Below are positions 16,487 to 25,192 of a stretch of 47,191 nucleotides of DNA, in pieces (the first letter of the stretch is position 1; every line of letters begins with the position of its first letter). The stretch spans positions 417,946 through 465,136 of the forward strand of contig NZ_KN214135.1 of assembly GCF_000763055.1 (NCBI RefSeq), read 5' to 3'. The translations under genes were made by a program, and so were the position numbers. A model generated the notes under the pieces. It saw only the letters and a list, made by a program, of their open reading frames with translations. It had not been told where the DNA came from and did not search any database. Source of the stretch: Collinsella sp. 4_8_47FAA (GTDB lineage: Bacteria > Actinomycetota > Coriobacteriia > Coriobacteriales > Coriobacteriaceae).

Positions 16487-17146
16487 ATGAGTCTTTCCGA
16501 GCTCTGGTCGCTCTATGGCCAGAACTATATCGACGCGCTGCTAGCAACCTGGGGCATGACGCTTGAGTCGTTTGCCATCGCCATGGTGCTGGCCGTCGCC
16601 GTCACCGTGATGCGCGTGTCGCCGCTCAAGCCGCTGCGCGTCTTTGGCGACCTGTATGTCCAGGTCTTCCGTAACATCCCCGGCATCGCGCTGCTCATCA
16701 TCGTCGTCTACGCGCTGCCACCGCTCAAGGTCGTCCTGCCCTACCGCACCTGCGTTATCGTCGCCACGGTCCTTTTGGGCTCGGCCTTTGGCTCCGAGAA
16801 CTTTATGAGCGGCATCAACACCGTCGGCGTCGGCCAGGTGGAAGCCGCCCGCTCGCTGGGCATGAGCTTCAGCCGTATCCTCGCCAAGATCGTGATTCCG
16901 CAGGCACTGCGCTCGAGCGTGCTGCCCATGACCAACCTCTTTATCGCCGTCATGCTCACCACCGCGCTCGGCAGTCAGGTGCCGTTGCAACCGCAGGAGC
17001 TCACCGGCGTGGTGAGCTACATCAACACGCGCTCGCTCGGCGGCGTCGCCGCGTTCTTTATCTCGGCGCTCGGCTACCTGGGCACGGCCTTTGTGGTGAG
17101 CCACATTGGCAACTACATCGATAAGAAGGTGAGGATCCTCCGATGA
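16487..17146 (+). CDS. Polar amino acid ABC transporter permease 1
   Basis: A 219-residue HisM/GluC-type permease with five hydrophobic spans. It has the EAA loop EAARSLGMSFSRILAKIVIPQALR (about 123-146), which docks on the ATPase. FRNIPGIALLI near 62 is typical of amino acid permeases. CGGGAGGT lies ahead of the ATG. Its stop overlaps the start of the second permease (ATGA), so translation is coupled. It forms a heterodimeric channel with the next gene product. Confidence 0.92.
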   Translation: MSLSELWSLYGQNYIDALLATWGMTLESFAIAMVLAVAVTVMRVSPLKPLRVFGDLYVQVFRNIPGIALLIIVVYALPPLKVVLPYRTCVIVATVLLGSAFGSENFMSGINTVGVGQVEAARSLGMSFSRILAKIVIPQALRSSVLPMTNLFIAVMLTTALGSQVPLQPQELTGVVSYINTRSLGGVAAFFISALGYLGTAFVVSHIGNYIDKKVRILR

Positions 17147-17976
17147 GCAAGCACTCCTCCCCTGCGCTTACCATGCGCGATGCGCTCTACGAGGCTCCCG
17201 GCCCCAAGATGCGCACCAAGATTCGCATCGGCACCGCCATCTCGCTTGTTGCCGTCGCCGCGCTCGTCGTCCTGGTACTGCAGCGCTTTTATGTGACCGG
17301 CCAGCTTTCGGTCCACTATTGGTATTTCTTTACGCACCTCACCACCTGGAAGTTCTTGCTTGCCGGCTTTGAGGGCACCGTTAAAGTCGCACTCACCGCT
17401 GGCGCCATCGCGCTGGTGCTGGGCTTAGCCCTTATGCTCGGCCGCACCAGCGACATTAAGCCGCTGCAGCTGGCCTGCCGCGTGCTCACCGATTTCTTCC
17501 GCGGCGTGCCGAGCCTGCTGTTCATCTACTTCTTCTTTTTGGTGCTGCCCCAGTACAAAATTGCGCTGCCGTCGTTTTGGATGCTCACGCTTCCCGTCGC
17601 GCTCGCTGCCGCCGGCGTACTCGCCGAGATCTTCCGTGCCGGCGTCAACGCCGTGCCGCGCGGCCAGGTCGAGGCGGCCCAGGCACTCGGTCTCTCCAAG
17701 GCTAAAATCACCTTTAAAATCGTGTTGCCGCAGGCTATTCGGTTTATCATTCCGTCGTTGATTTCACAGCTTGTGGTCGTTGTCAAAGACACCACCGTCG
17801 CCTACGTGGTGAGCTACCCCGACCTGATGCAAAATGCCCGCGTGCTCATTACCAACTACGACGCCCTCGTGTCGGTCTACCTGGTAATCGCGGTCATCTA
17901 CATCCTCATCAACGTCGCGATCAACAAGGCCGCTGTCTATGTTTCGCACAAGACCGGCGCGACCATCATCCGCTAA
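17143..17976 (+). CDS. Polar amino acid ABC transporter permease 2
   Basis: A 277-residue permease with a 30-residue cytoplasmic lead and about five or six spans. The FRGVPSLLFIYFFF segment and EAA loop (EAAQALGLSKAKITFKIVLP) are conserved. It overlaps permease 1 by four bases and is followed by the ATPase gene after 36 bases. The arrangement binding protein, permease, permease, ATPase resembles actinobacterial glutamate importers (GluBCD/A) with the ATPase moved to the end. Confidence 0.92.
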   Translation: MSKHSSPALTMRDALYEAPGPKMRTKIRIGTAISLVAVAALVVLVLQRFYVTGQLSVHYWYFFTHLTTWKFLLAGFEGTVKVALTAGAIALVLGLALMLGRTSDIKPLQLACRVLTDFFRGVPSLLFIYFFFLVLPQYKIALPSFWMLTLPVALAAAGVLAEIFRAGVNAVPRGQVEAAQALGLSKAKITFKIVLPQAIRFIIPSLISQLVVVVKDTTVAYVVSYPDLMQNARVLITNYDALVSVYLVIAVIYILINVAINKAAVYVSHKTGATIIR

Positions 17977-18012
17977 CGCTTTACCATTTCGAGTCATAAG
18001 GAGCCGAGCACC

Positions 18013-18777
18013 ATGGCACAGAGCACCTCTTCCACCGGCAATCAGCCGCTGATCGAGCTCAAGCACGTCGATAAGCACTATGGCGACCTGCACGTCCTCA
18101 ACGACATCAATCTGTCGGTCGACCGCGGCGAGGTCGTCGTTGTAATTGGCCCCTCGGGCTCGGGCAAGTCGACCATGTGCCGCACCATCAACCGCCTGGA
18201 AACCATCGACTCGGGCGAGATCCTCATCGAGGGCGAGCCCCTGCCGCAAGAAGGCAAGGATCTTGCCCGCATGCGTGCCGAACTGGGCATGGTGTTTCAG
18301 CAGTTCAACCTGTTTGCACATATGACGGTGCTGCAGAACGTCATGCTGGGACCGGTCGACGTGCTGGGCGTCTCCAAGGACGAGGCTCGTGAGCGCGCCA
18401 TGGACCTGCTGAGCCGCGTGGGCGTGGCCGAGCAGGCCGATAAGGTGCCCGCACAGCTCTCGGGCGGCCAGCAACAGCGCGTAGCCATCGCCCGTTCACT
18501 CGCCATGCAGCCCAAGGCCATGCTCTTTGACGAGCCCACAAGCGCCCTCGATCCCGAGATGATCAACGAGGTGCTCGAGGTCATGGTCCGTCTGGCCCAG
18601 CAGGGCATGACGATGATCGTCATCACGCACGAGATGAACTTTGCCCGTCGCGTGGCCGACCGCGTCGTGTTTATGGCCGACGGCCAGATCGTAGAAACCG
18701 GCACGCCCGACGAGTTCTTCGACCACCCCCAGACCAAGCGCGCCCAGGACTTCCTCAACTCCATCAAGGGCCACTAA
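18013..18777 (+). CDS. Polar amino acid ABC transporter ATP-binding protein
   Basis: A 254-residue ATPase of the GlnQ/HisP class. It shows Walker A GPSGSGKST (46-54), the Q-loop in MVFQQFNLFAHMTVLQN, the signature LSGGQQQRVAIAR, Walker B LFDEPTSALDPE, and the switch His in VITHEM. AAGGAG precedes the ATG. It closes the importer operon and powers uptake through the two permeases upstream. Confidence 0.95.
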   Translation: MAQSTSSTGNQPLIELKHVDKHYGDLHVLNDINLSVDRGEVVVVIGPSGSGKSTMCRTINRLETIDSGEILIEGEPLPQEGKDLARMRAELGMVFQQFNLFAHMTVLQNVMLGPVDVLGVSKDEARERAMDLLSRVGVAEQADKVPAQLSGGQQQRVAIARSLAMQPKAMLFDEPTSALDPEMINEVLEVMVRLAQQGMTMIVITHEMNFARRVADRVVFMADGQIVETGTPDEFFDHPQTKRAQDFLNSIKGH

Positions 18778-18828
18778 CCAGACCGCCCGCCCGCCAGCCA
18801 TGCCCATCCAAACTCGAAAGCTACACCT

Positions 18829-19638
18829 ATGATCGGAACTCGCACTTCATCGTCCTACACCCCGCATGTCGACGTTGCCCCCGCCGACCGTCCGCTCATC
18901 CTCGTCGCGCCGCGCTGGGAAGAGGCAGAGCCGTTTTTAACCGAGATGCTCTCCCCCAACGAGGAAATCGCAAGTGTCTTTGTCGATGCCATCCTTGCCG
19001 CTGGCGGCCTGCCGCTGCAGATGTCCATCACCGAGGACATTGAGGTCATCCGTCATTACGTTGATATCGCCGACGGCATCGCCATCCCCGGCGGCCCCGA
19101 CGTCAATCCCAAACGTTGGGGCGATGATCGACCCTACGATCCCACCCTCTGCTGCGAGATCCGCGATAGCTTTGAGTTTAAGCTGGTCGGCGAGGTGCTC
19201 CGTGCCAAAAAGCCGCTCTTTACCACCTGCCGCGGCACGCAGTTGCTCAATGTCGCCACCGGCGGCACCCTGTGCATGGACGTGCCAAGTCTGGGCGCTC
19301 GCGAGGGCCGCACGCAGTGGCGCCATACCCACGTGCTCAACGACCCCGTACATCCCGTCGAAGTCGTGCCGGGCTCGCTGCTTGAACGCGCGGTTGGCGG
19401 GCACAGGCTGATCCAGACCAACTCCGCACACCACTGCTGCGTCGATCGTCTGGGTAAAAGCACGCGCTTGGTCGCCAAGGCAACCGACGGCGTTCCTGAG
19501 TGCATCGAGGTCGAAGGCCAGCCGTTCTGCTTGGGTGTGCAATGGCATCCCGAGTACACCTGGCAGACGCTCGAGACCGACTTTAACCTGTGGAAGTCGT
19601 TTGTCGAGGCAGCGGCAAAGGTTAAGCAGGCCCGTTAG
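18829..19638 (+). CDS. Class I glutamine amidotransferase-like hydrolase (peptidase C26, PuuD type)
   Basis: A 269-residue protein of the gamma-glutamyl-gamma-aminobutyrate hydrolase family. GGPDVNP (88-94) forms the oxyanion region, Cys134 in TTCRGTQLLN is the nucleophile, and VQWHPEYT near the end gives the catalytic His and acidic residue. Family members split gamma-glutamyl amides. Start at 18829; the ribosome site is weak (GAAAG). It lies 51 bases after the importer ATPase gene with no terminator between, so it is probably co-transcribed. That suggests it processes an imported gamma-glutamyl compound to glutamate (inference). Confidence 0.85.
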   Translation: MIGTRTSSSYTPHVDVAPADRPLILVAPRWEEAEPFLTEMLSPNEEIASVFVDAILAAGGLPLQMSITEDIEVIRHYVDIADGIAIPGGPDVNPKRWGDDRPYDPTLCCEIRDSFEFKLVGEVLRAKKPLFTTCRGTQLLNVATGGTLCMDVPSLGAREGRTQWRHTHVLNDPVHPVEVVPGSLLERAVGGHRLIQTNSAHHCCVDRLGKSTRLVAKATDGVPECIEVEGQPFCLGVQWHPEYTWQTLETDFNLWKSFVEAAAKVKQAR

Positions 19639-19659
19639 TTCGCGGACCGCACAACAGAC

Positions 19660-19703
19660 AAGGGCTCCCCGCCGGCCACATGGTCCGACGGGGAGCCCTT
19701 TTA
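19660..19703. terminator. Terminator after the importer operon, shared with the convergent HPt gene
   Basis: AAGGGCTCCCCG (19660-19671) pairs with CGGGGAGCCCTT (19689-19700), extended by CGG/CCG, then TTTT on the plus strand. On the minus strand the stem is the same but the T-run is weaker. Confidence 0.9.
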
Positions 19704-19743
19704 CCTATATGTAGCCGGCACACAGCCCAAGGCTCGCAAGCCC

Positions 19744-20100
19744 TTATTCAGCCGCCTCGCGCAGGGCCGACATCGTCGCCGCATATTGCTGCTGCAGCGC
19801 ATGCATTCCCTCGCGAGCGCCGTCAACGGTATCGGCACCGCGCAGCGCCTCGGTCACCACGACCGCCGGCTCGTACAGATTATCGAATCCCAGGTTCTGG
19901 CTCACGCCTTTGAGCGTGTGCGCTGCCATAAACGCACCTTCGGCGTCTCCTGCCGCCATGGCGGCCTCCAGCTTGTCCATGCTCTCGTCATCCAAAAACT
20001 TGAGGGCAAAGCGGCTAAGCATTTCCTCGCCCATCAGCCGAGCGCACGCGTCATCATAATTGGCGCCAATCTTCTCATACGCCTCACGCATGGAAATCAT
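19744..20100 (-). CDS. Histidine phosphotransfer (HPt) domain protein
   Basis: A 118-residue stand-alone HPt four-helix domain. The phospho-accepting His61 sits in AAHTLKGVSQNLGF, matching the family pattern AHxLKGxxxxxG. It lies 23 bases behind the REC/HD-GYP gene on the same strand, so it most likely passes phosphate to or from that protein's receiver domain. No histidine kinase lies nearby, so the phosphate donor is elsewhere in the genome. Confidence 0.9.
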   Translation of the reverse strand: MISMREAYEKIGANYDDACARLMGEEMLSRFALKFLDDESMDKLEAAMAAGDAEGAFMAAHTLKGVSQNLGFDNLYEPAVVVTEALRGADTVDGAREGMHALQQQYAATMSALREAAE

Positions 20101-20123
20101 GGATTAAAACTCCTTTGGTCAAA

Positions 20124-22004
20124 CTAAATCGTGGGAAACGCGACAACGTCGGCGGGGCGTGCCAACGTCTCGGCAATACGGTCTTGCACCTCGAGCAGGC
20201 AGTCGAGCAACAGCGGGTTAAAGGTGCCGCACTTACCGTCCAAGATCATCTGGATCGCCTCCTTGTGCGGGATAGCGTCCTTGTACACGCGCACGCTCGT
20301 CAGCGCATCGTACACGTCGGCCACCGAAACCACCTGTGCGGCAATGGGAATTTCGTCGCCCTTAAGGCCATCGGGATAACCCTTGCCGTCCCAGCGCTCG
20401 TGGTGCCAACGCACGATCTGGTACGCATATTCCATAAGCGCATTGCCGGCGTGATGGCTACCCAGCTCACGCAGCATGTCGGCGCCAATCGTGGTATGCG
20501 TCTTCATAATCTCGAACTCCTCGGGCGTAAGGCGTCCGGGCTTGTTGAGAATCGCATCGTCTATCGACATCTTGCCGATATCGTGTAGCGCCGAAGCCAG
20601 GGCGATCGTGGAGCGTTCCTCATTGTCGAGGGAGATCGCGCCGCTACGCCGGACCAGACAGCCAAGCAGCAGCTCGGTCAGCTTCTCGATGTTCGTAACG
20701 TGCCTGCCGCTCTCGCCGTTGCGAAGCTCCATGACGCCGGCCATGATGTCGATGAGCATGCGACTGTTCTTGACGCGCTCATTGTACTGCTGGGACAGCA
20801 GGTTCGTCAGGCGGCGCTGTTTGGCGTATAGGCGGATGGTGTTGCTTACACGGCGGCGCACGACACGGGAGTCAAACGGGCGGTTGATATAGTCCGAGGC
20901 GCCCAGCTCGTACGCGCGCAGAACCATATCATCGGAATCTTCGCTCGAAATCATGATGACAGGCAGATTGTCACTAACCGATCGGCGCGACAGATCGGCC
21001 AGCACCTCAAAGCCGCTTACGCCCGGCATGACAATATCCAGCAGCACGAGCGACAACTCATCGCCATAGCGGTCGACCATGTCGAGCGCCGCACGACCGT
21101 GGTCGGCCTCGAGGATGCAATACTCGTCCTTGAGCATCTCGCTGAGAATGGCTCGGTTCATCTCGGAGTCATCGACAATAAGCACCAAAGGCTTTTCGCT
21201 TTGGAAGACCTCGATGGAATCGGCATCGGTCACGACCGTACCGGCTTTTGCCTTAGCGCGGCTCAATAACTGGACAGCGCGGCCAACGCCCTCATCGACC
21301 GTCTCGCCATGAATGAGAACGCCACCAACACATGCCGTCAAGCTCACGTACTCATGGCCCGGAATAATCGTGGAACGAACGGCATCGGATACCTGATGCA
21401 GGCGACGGGTGAAGTCATCGGAGGGAATATTGGGCATGACAACCACAAACTTGTCGCAGCCATAGCGCACAAGCTCGTCAGTCGAACGGATTCCGCTGCG
21501 CATGGCTGTCGCCACAGCACCGAGCGCAAGGTCGCCGGCATGACGGCCACACGTATCGTTGAAGACCCTAAAATCATCAAGGTCGATCATCGCAATGCCG
21601 GCATTCATGCGGGCGCTACGGAGCTTTTCCTCGTAATATCGGCGATTGCGCACGCCCGTCAGCACGTCGGTGTAGACAAGGTCCTCTTCTGTGGCCTCTT
21701 GCTCATCAATCGGACGCACCATCAGCAAGACGTGAGGCTCGCCCTCGACCTTTAGAGGGCGCAGACGGGCGCGGTACTCAACACCATCGTTGAGTAGTTG
21801 CTCCGATACATCATCGGAACCTTCCAAGGCCTCAAGACTCGACTGACGCAGACAAGGGCAGCGATTGCCGGCGAGTAGGCAGTTAGGCTCGCTCTTAATC
21901 TGATCGGCCGACAGCAAACGCACCACGGGGTAGGTCTTCGCGACGCGGGCGACCTCAGCGGCAGCCTCCTCGTCGGTTAGATTTGCCTCGTGATTATTGA
22001 GCAT
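20124..22004 (-). CDS. Cyclic-di-GMP signalling protein: degenerate GGDEF, receiver and HD-GYP domains
   Basis: A 626-residue cytoplasmic protein. The first 105 residues are sensor-like with a cysteine cluster (C42, C49, C51). A GGDEF-type domain (about 108-265) starts DVLTGVRNRRYY. Its active site reads GCDKF instead of GGDEF, so cyclase activity is unlikely, yet an I-site RSTD lies exactly five residues before it. A receiver domain (about 268-395) has VDDSE and the phospho-Asp in LLDIVMPG. The HD-GYP domain (about 410-615) has ALHDIGK and an intact HHERWDGKGYPDG, the c-di-GMP phosphodiesterase motif. Likely logic: phosphorylation from the neighbouring HPt protein and c-di-GMP binding at the dead GGDEF set the phosphodiesterase rate (inference). 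Confidence 0.9.
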   Translation of the reverse strand: MLNNHEANLTDEEAAAEVARVAKTYPVVRLLSADQIKSEPNCLLAGNRCPCLRQSSLEALEGSDDVSEQLLNDGVEYRARLRPLKVEGEPHVLLMVRPIDEQEATEEDLVYTDVLTGVRNRRYYEEKLRSARMNAGIAMIDLDDFRVFNDTCGRHAGDLALGAVATAMRSGIRSTDELVRYGCDKFVVVMPNIPSDDFTRRLHQVSDAVRSTIIPGHEYVSLTACVGGVLIHGETVDEGVGRAVQLLSRAKAKAGTVVTDADSIEVFQSEKPLVLIVDDSEMNRAILSEMLKDEYCILEADHGRAALDMVDRYGDELSLVLLDIVMPGVSGFEVLADLSRRSVSDNLPVIMISSEDSDDMVLRAYELGASDYINRPFDSRVVRRRVSNTIRLYAKQRRLTNLLSQQYNERVKNSRMLIDIMAGVMELRNGESGRHVTNIEKLTELLLGCLVRRSGAISLDNEERSTIALASALHDIGKMSIDDAILNKPGRLTPEEFEIMKTHTTIGADMLRELGSHHAGNALMEYAYQIVRWHHERWDGKGYPDGLKGDEIPIAAQVVSVADVYDALTSVRVYKDAIPHKEAIQMILDGKCGTFNPLLLDCLLEVQDRIAETLARPADVVAFPTI

Positions 22005-22215
22005 ATGGGGGCCTTTCTATCGTCACGCACGGCAACGGCACATATCAAATGATACAAGGGTAACATCTAACAGCTGCAGGCAAACGCGCGATTATCGTTG
22101 CATTTTTATGACCTGGCAAACAGTGGTAATGGAGCCGCGGGCGCGCGGTTATGGGCGCATTCGTTAACAATGACGAAACGCCAACAGTCCCCCTCCCCGC
22201 AGGTCATCGAGCGCG

Positions 22216-23013
22216 CTAACGCTCCAAGACATCGCGAACGGCGTTTGCCGCTGTAACGGGACGATCGCGCAGACCGTTATGCGCGCCCGGGATCGTCACG
22301 AGGGGGCAATCGAGATATTCGGCAGCCGCTCGCGTACCAGCCTCGCGGGGCGTACCGACCGAAAGCTCGCCGAGAAGCACAGCAGCAACGGACTTCGATG
22401 CGCGGACACTATCCCAAATGGGAACGTAAGTCATATTTGTTCCGTATTCATTGGCCATGAAGCAACGACCATTGCGCAGGGCATGTTTGGCTTCCGCTTC
22501 GGTCGTCCCAGGAGCCTCGGGGTCCAAGTCGCCGAGGGCTCCCAAGAAAAGCCGGAGCGCCCTTGAAACCTTTCCAGCCGCAATCATATCGAGCAAAACC
22601 GGAGCTGCGCCCATGCCGACGCCTTCGGCCGACACAGCTGGCTCGTGCAGAATCGCACGGGCGACGAGATGGGGTTCGGTGCGAAGAAGCTCCAGCGCCA
22701 CCAACGTACCGGCGCTGTGCGCAAGCACATTTGTCGGAGCGCCAACGTGTTCGATCACGGCCTGCAGGTCGGCGGCCTGAGCGGCAAGATCATAGCTGCC
22801 GTCTGCCGCTTTGCTGCTGCCACCACAGCCACGGCGGTCGTAGGCAATTACGCGGTAGTTGCGGCTGAGCTCACAAGCGATGCCGTCGAAAAATGTGCCG
22901 TCGACACAGGCGCCGTGCACGCACACCAAGGCAGGAGTATCAGGCAACACATCCGGGCCGGCATATTCGCGGCAGGCGATCGTGGTGCCCGCATTCTCGA
23001 CCGTAAAATCCAT
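22216..23013 (-). CDS. Alpha/beta-hydrolase
   Basis: A 265-residue alpha/beta-hydrolase fold protein. The oxyanion motif is CVHGACVDG (31-39), DRRGCGGSS is typical of strand 4, the nucleophile is Ser100 in LAHSAGTLVA (a variant of GxSxG with Ala at the first position), and the catalytic His lies in PGAHNGL near the C-terminus. There is no signal peptide. A GGGGGC ribosome site precedes the ATG. It is divergent from the radical SAM gene across 225 bases. Substrate not predictable; esterase or lactonase roles are both possible. Confidence 0.85.
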   Translation of the reverse strand: MDFTVENAGTTIACREYAGPDVLPDTPALVCVHGACVDGTFFDGIACELSRNYRVIAYDRRGCGGSSKAADGSYDLAAQAADLQAVIEHVGAPTNVLAHSAGTLVALELLRTEPHLVARAILHEPAVSAEGVGMGAAPVLLDMIAAGKVSRALRLFLGALGDLDPEAPGTTEAEAKHALRNGRCFMANEYGTNMTYVPIWDSVRASKSVAAVLLGELSVGTPREAGTRAAAEYLDCPLVTIPGAHNGLRDRPVTAANAVRDVLER

Positions 23014-23238
23014 GTTGTGCCCCCATCATCAATGCCCATCCAATTGCACGTCAGTACGGTTGGATGGACCCGCATTGCCTTACGCCTTGTTAACAGATTA
23101 ACTGTACCCGACCCGAGGCTTTTCATGGCACGGCATCATGAGCGACGTGAAAAAACGAAACTTGTAAAGCAAGAGCCCGCACCTTGCTTTGGAGCCGATG
23201 CTATGCTTAGGCACAATTGTCTTGAGGAGCATATGCCT

Positions 23239-24015
23239 ATGTCTACGTTTTTGAATGCCAGCCCCATCTTTGGGCCCGTTCGCAGCCGTCGCCTTGGTCT
23301 CTCGCTCGGCGTCAACATGATGCCGGCCAGCGGCAAAATCTGCACGTTCGACTGCATTTACTGCGAAAACGGCCTCAACGCCGAGCGCCCCTGCCATGAA
23401 CCGTACAACACGGCCGCCGTGGTACTCGACGCGCTCGAGGCAAAGCTGCGCGAGATGGCAGCCGAGGGCGAGCTCCCCGATGTGATCACCTTCGCAGGCA
23501 ACGGCGAACCCACCGCCGCACCGGAGTTTCCGCAGGCCATCGCCGGCGCCATCGCGCTGCACGACGAGCTTGCCCCAAACTCCAAGATCGCCGTGCTCTC
23601 CAACGGCACGCGCGCCGACCGTCCCCAGGTGCACGACGCGCTCATGATGGTCGACGACAACATCCTCAAGCTCGATACCGTCGACCCGGCGTTTATCCAG
23701 CTGCTCGACCAGCCCGTTGGCCCCTACGACGTCGAGCACCAGATCGAGACGTTCGCAAGCTTTGACGGTCACGTTATTATCCAGACGATCTTTTTGACCG
23801 GCGAGTACCGGGGCAAGTCTATCGATAACACCGGCGAGGAGTACGTCGGCCCCTGGCTCGCGGCGCTTGAGCGCATTCGCCCACAAGAAGCGACCATCTA
23901 CACGGTGGCGCGCGAGACACCGATCGCCGGCCTTGCCAAAGCGGCGCCCGAGGTGCTCGACGCCATTGCCGCGCGCGTCCAAGCCCTCGGCATTCCCTGC
24001 CAGGTGAGCTACTAG
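23239..24015 (+). CDS. Radical SAM protein (COG0731 type)
   Basis: A 258-residue protein with the radical SAM cluster motif CTFDCIYC (C35, C39, C42), followed by TFAGNGEPT, the GGE-like SAM-binding strand, and a half TIM-barrel. The sequence resembles the Fe-S oxidoreductase group COG0731, whose substrates are mostly unknown. The frame is open far upstream, but the N-terminus there is not family-like. GAGGAG at 23224-23229 fits the ATG at 23239 (spacing 9) better than the one at 23233. It is a single-gene unit ended by a long hairpin. Confidence 0.85.
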   Translation: MSTFLNASPIFGPVRSRRLGLSLGVNMMPASGKICTFDCIYCENGLNAERPCHEPYNTAAVVLDALEAKLREMAAEGELPDVITFAGNGEPTAAPEFPQAIAGAIALHDELAPNSKIAVLSNGTRADRPQVHDALMMVDDNILKLDTVDPAFIQLLDQPVGPYDVEHQIETFASFDGHVIIQTIFLTGEYRGKSIDNTGEEYVGPWLAALERIRPQEATIYTVARETPIAGLAKAAPEVLDAIAARVQALGIPCQVSY

Positions 24016-24056
24016 CAAAACCACGCAGCAGCCAGTGTCCGCCATCCCGCTCCATC

Positions 24057-24127
24057 AGTTGCGGTGATATAGTTCCTATTTATGCTGTTAAACCGCTTAA
24101 ATCGGAACTATATCACCGCAACTTTTA
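24057..24127 (+). terminator. Long-stem terminator after the radical SAM gene
   Basis: A perfect 20-base inverted repeat (24057-24076 and 24104-24123, inner end GTTCC/GGAAC) with a 27-base loop, followed by TTTAT. The stem is unusually long and symmetric for a terminator and recalls the palindromes at 14953 and 45510. Confidence 0.7.
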
Positions 24128-24175
24128 TGGACGCGTGGGTGGGCTATACTAGCTGCGGATGAAAGGAAGTTAGCC

Positions 24176-25063
24176 ATGTATGACAAAGGACCCGTGCCTG
24201 GCCGCAACGACGCTTGCTGGTGCGGCAGCGGCAAGAAATACAAGAAATGCCATAGCGCCTTTGATGAGCGCCTCGAGCGCTTGTGGGAAGAGGGCTGGGA
24301 GGTTCTGCCTCGCACGCTCTACAAGACTCCCGCCGATATCGAGGGCATCAAGCGCTCGGCCGCCATCAACGTGGGCGTGCTCGATTATGTGGGCGAGCAT
24401 ATCGCCGCAGGCATGACCACCAACCAGATCGACCAGATGATCTACGACTACACCGTCGAGCACGGCGGCACGCCGGCAGACCTCAACTACGAGGGTTACC
24501 CCAAGAGCGTGTGCACCTCGATCAACGACGTCGTCTGCCACGGTATCCCCTGCGATGCGGATGTGCTGCACGAGGGCGATATCATCAACGTGGACTGCTC
24601 CACGATCCTGGACGGTTACTTTAGTGATTCGAGCCGTATGTTCTGCATCGGCGAGGTATCTGCCGAGCGCCAGCGCCTGGTCGACGTCACCCGCGCCAGC
24701 GTGGAGGCGGGTCTGGCGGCCGTCAAGCCATGGCTGCCGCTGTCCGTAATGGCCGAGGCCGTGCAAAAGACGGTCGAGGACGCCGGTTTTAGTGTGGTGC
24801 GCGAGTACGGCGGACACGGCATCGGTAAGGAGTTCCACGAGGACCCGTTTGTGGGCTTTACCACCGAGGCGCCCGATGTGGACACCATCATGGCTCCGGG
24901 CATGGTCTTTACCATCGAGCCCATGGTCAATGCCGGAGCGCCCGACATCAAGATTAGCAAGGGTGACGGCTGGTGTGTGCGCACCAAGGACGGCAGCGAT
25001 TCGGCCCAGTGCGAGGTACAGCTCGTGGTGACCGAGGACGGTTACGAGCTGCTCAGCTGGTAG
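24176..25063 (+). CDS. map: Methionine aminopeptidase, type I, with N-terminal SEC-C zinc motif
   Basis: A 295-residue protein. The first 30 residues hold a SEC-C zinc motif (GRNDACWCGSGKKYKKCH; C14, C16, C25, H26), thought to help binding at the ribosome. The catalytic pita-bread domain follows, with metal ligands in NVDCSTILDGYFSDSS (two Asp), GGHGIG (His), FTIEPM (Glu) and QCEVQ (Glu). It removes the start Met from new proteins. The ATG at 24176 is preceded by GAAAGGAAG. It stands alone with its own terminator. Confidence 0.95.
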   Translation: MYDKGPVPGRNDACWCGSGKKYKKCHSAFDERLERLWEEGWEVLPRTLYKTPADIEGIKRSAAINVGVLDYVGEHIAAGMTTNQIDQMIYDYTVEHGGTPADLNYEGYPKSVCTSINDVVCHGIPCDADVLHEGDIINVDCSTILDGYFSDSSRMFCIGEVSAERQRLVDVTRASVEAGLAAVKPWLPLSVMAEAVQKTVEDAGFSVVREYGGHGIGKEFHEDPFVGFTTEAPDVDTIMAPGMVFTIEPMVNAGAPDIKISKGDGWCVRTKDGSDSAQCEVQLVVTEDGYELLSW

Positions 25064-25072
25064 CTGTGGATG

Positions 25073-25119
25073 CGCCGGATGCCGACGGGCACGCCCGTCT
25101 TGCATCCGGCGTTTTATTT
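25073..25119 (+). terminator. Rho-independent terminator of map
   Basis: CGCCGGATGC (25073-25082) pairs with GCATCCGGCG (25102-25111), with an inner perfect hairpin GACGGGC/GCCCGTC, then TTTTATTT. Confidence 0.92.
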
Positions 25120-25138
25120 GAGCGTTTTGCCTGATAAA

Positions 25139-25173
25139 ACCTGCCAAAATTAACCTGTCCCTTTTTGGCAGGT
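25139..25173 (+). repeat. CCTGTCCCTTTTTGG hairpin repeat, copy 2
   Basis: ACCTGCCAAAA pairs with TTTTTGGCAGGT around a loop containing CCTGTCCC. It lies directly ahead of the 2-hydroxyacid dehydrogenase gene, 20 bases before its GTG start, and so falls within its leader. Confidence 0.8.
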
Positions 25174-25192
25174 CGAGCGGAGAGGACTGCTT

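Noticed and set aside
22645-23238. Long N-terminal extension of the radical SAM protein
   Set aside because: The extra 198 codons overlap the alpha/beta-hydrolase gene on the other strand and its promoter; a good ribosome site supports the start at 23239.
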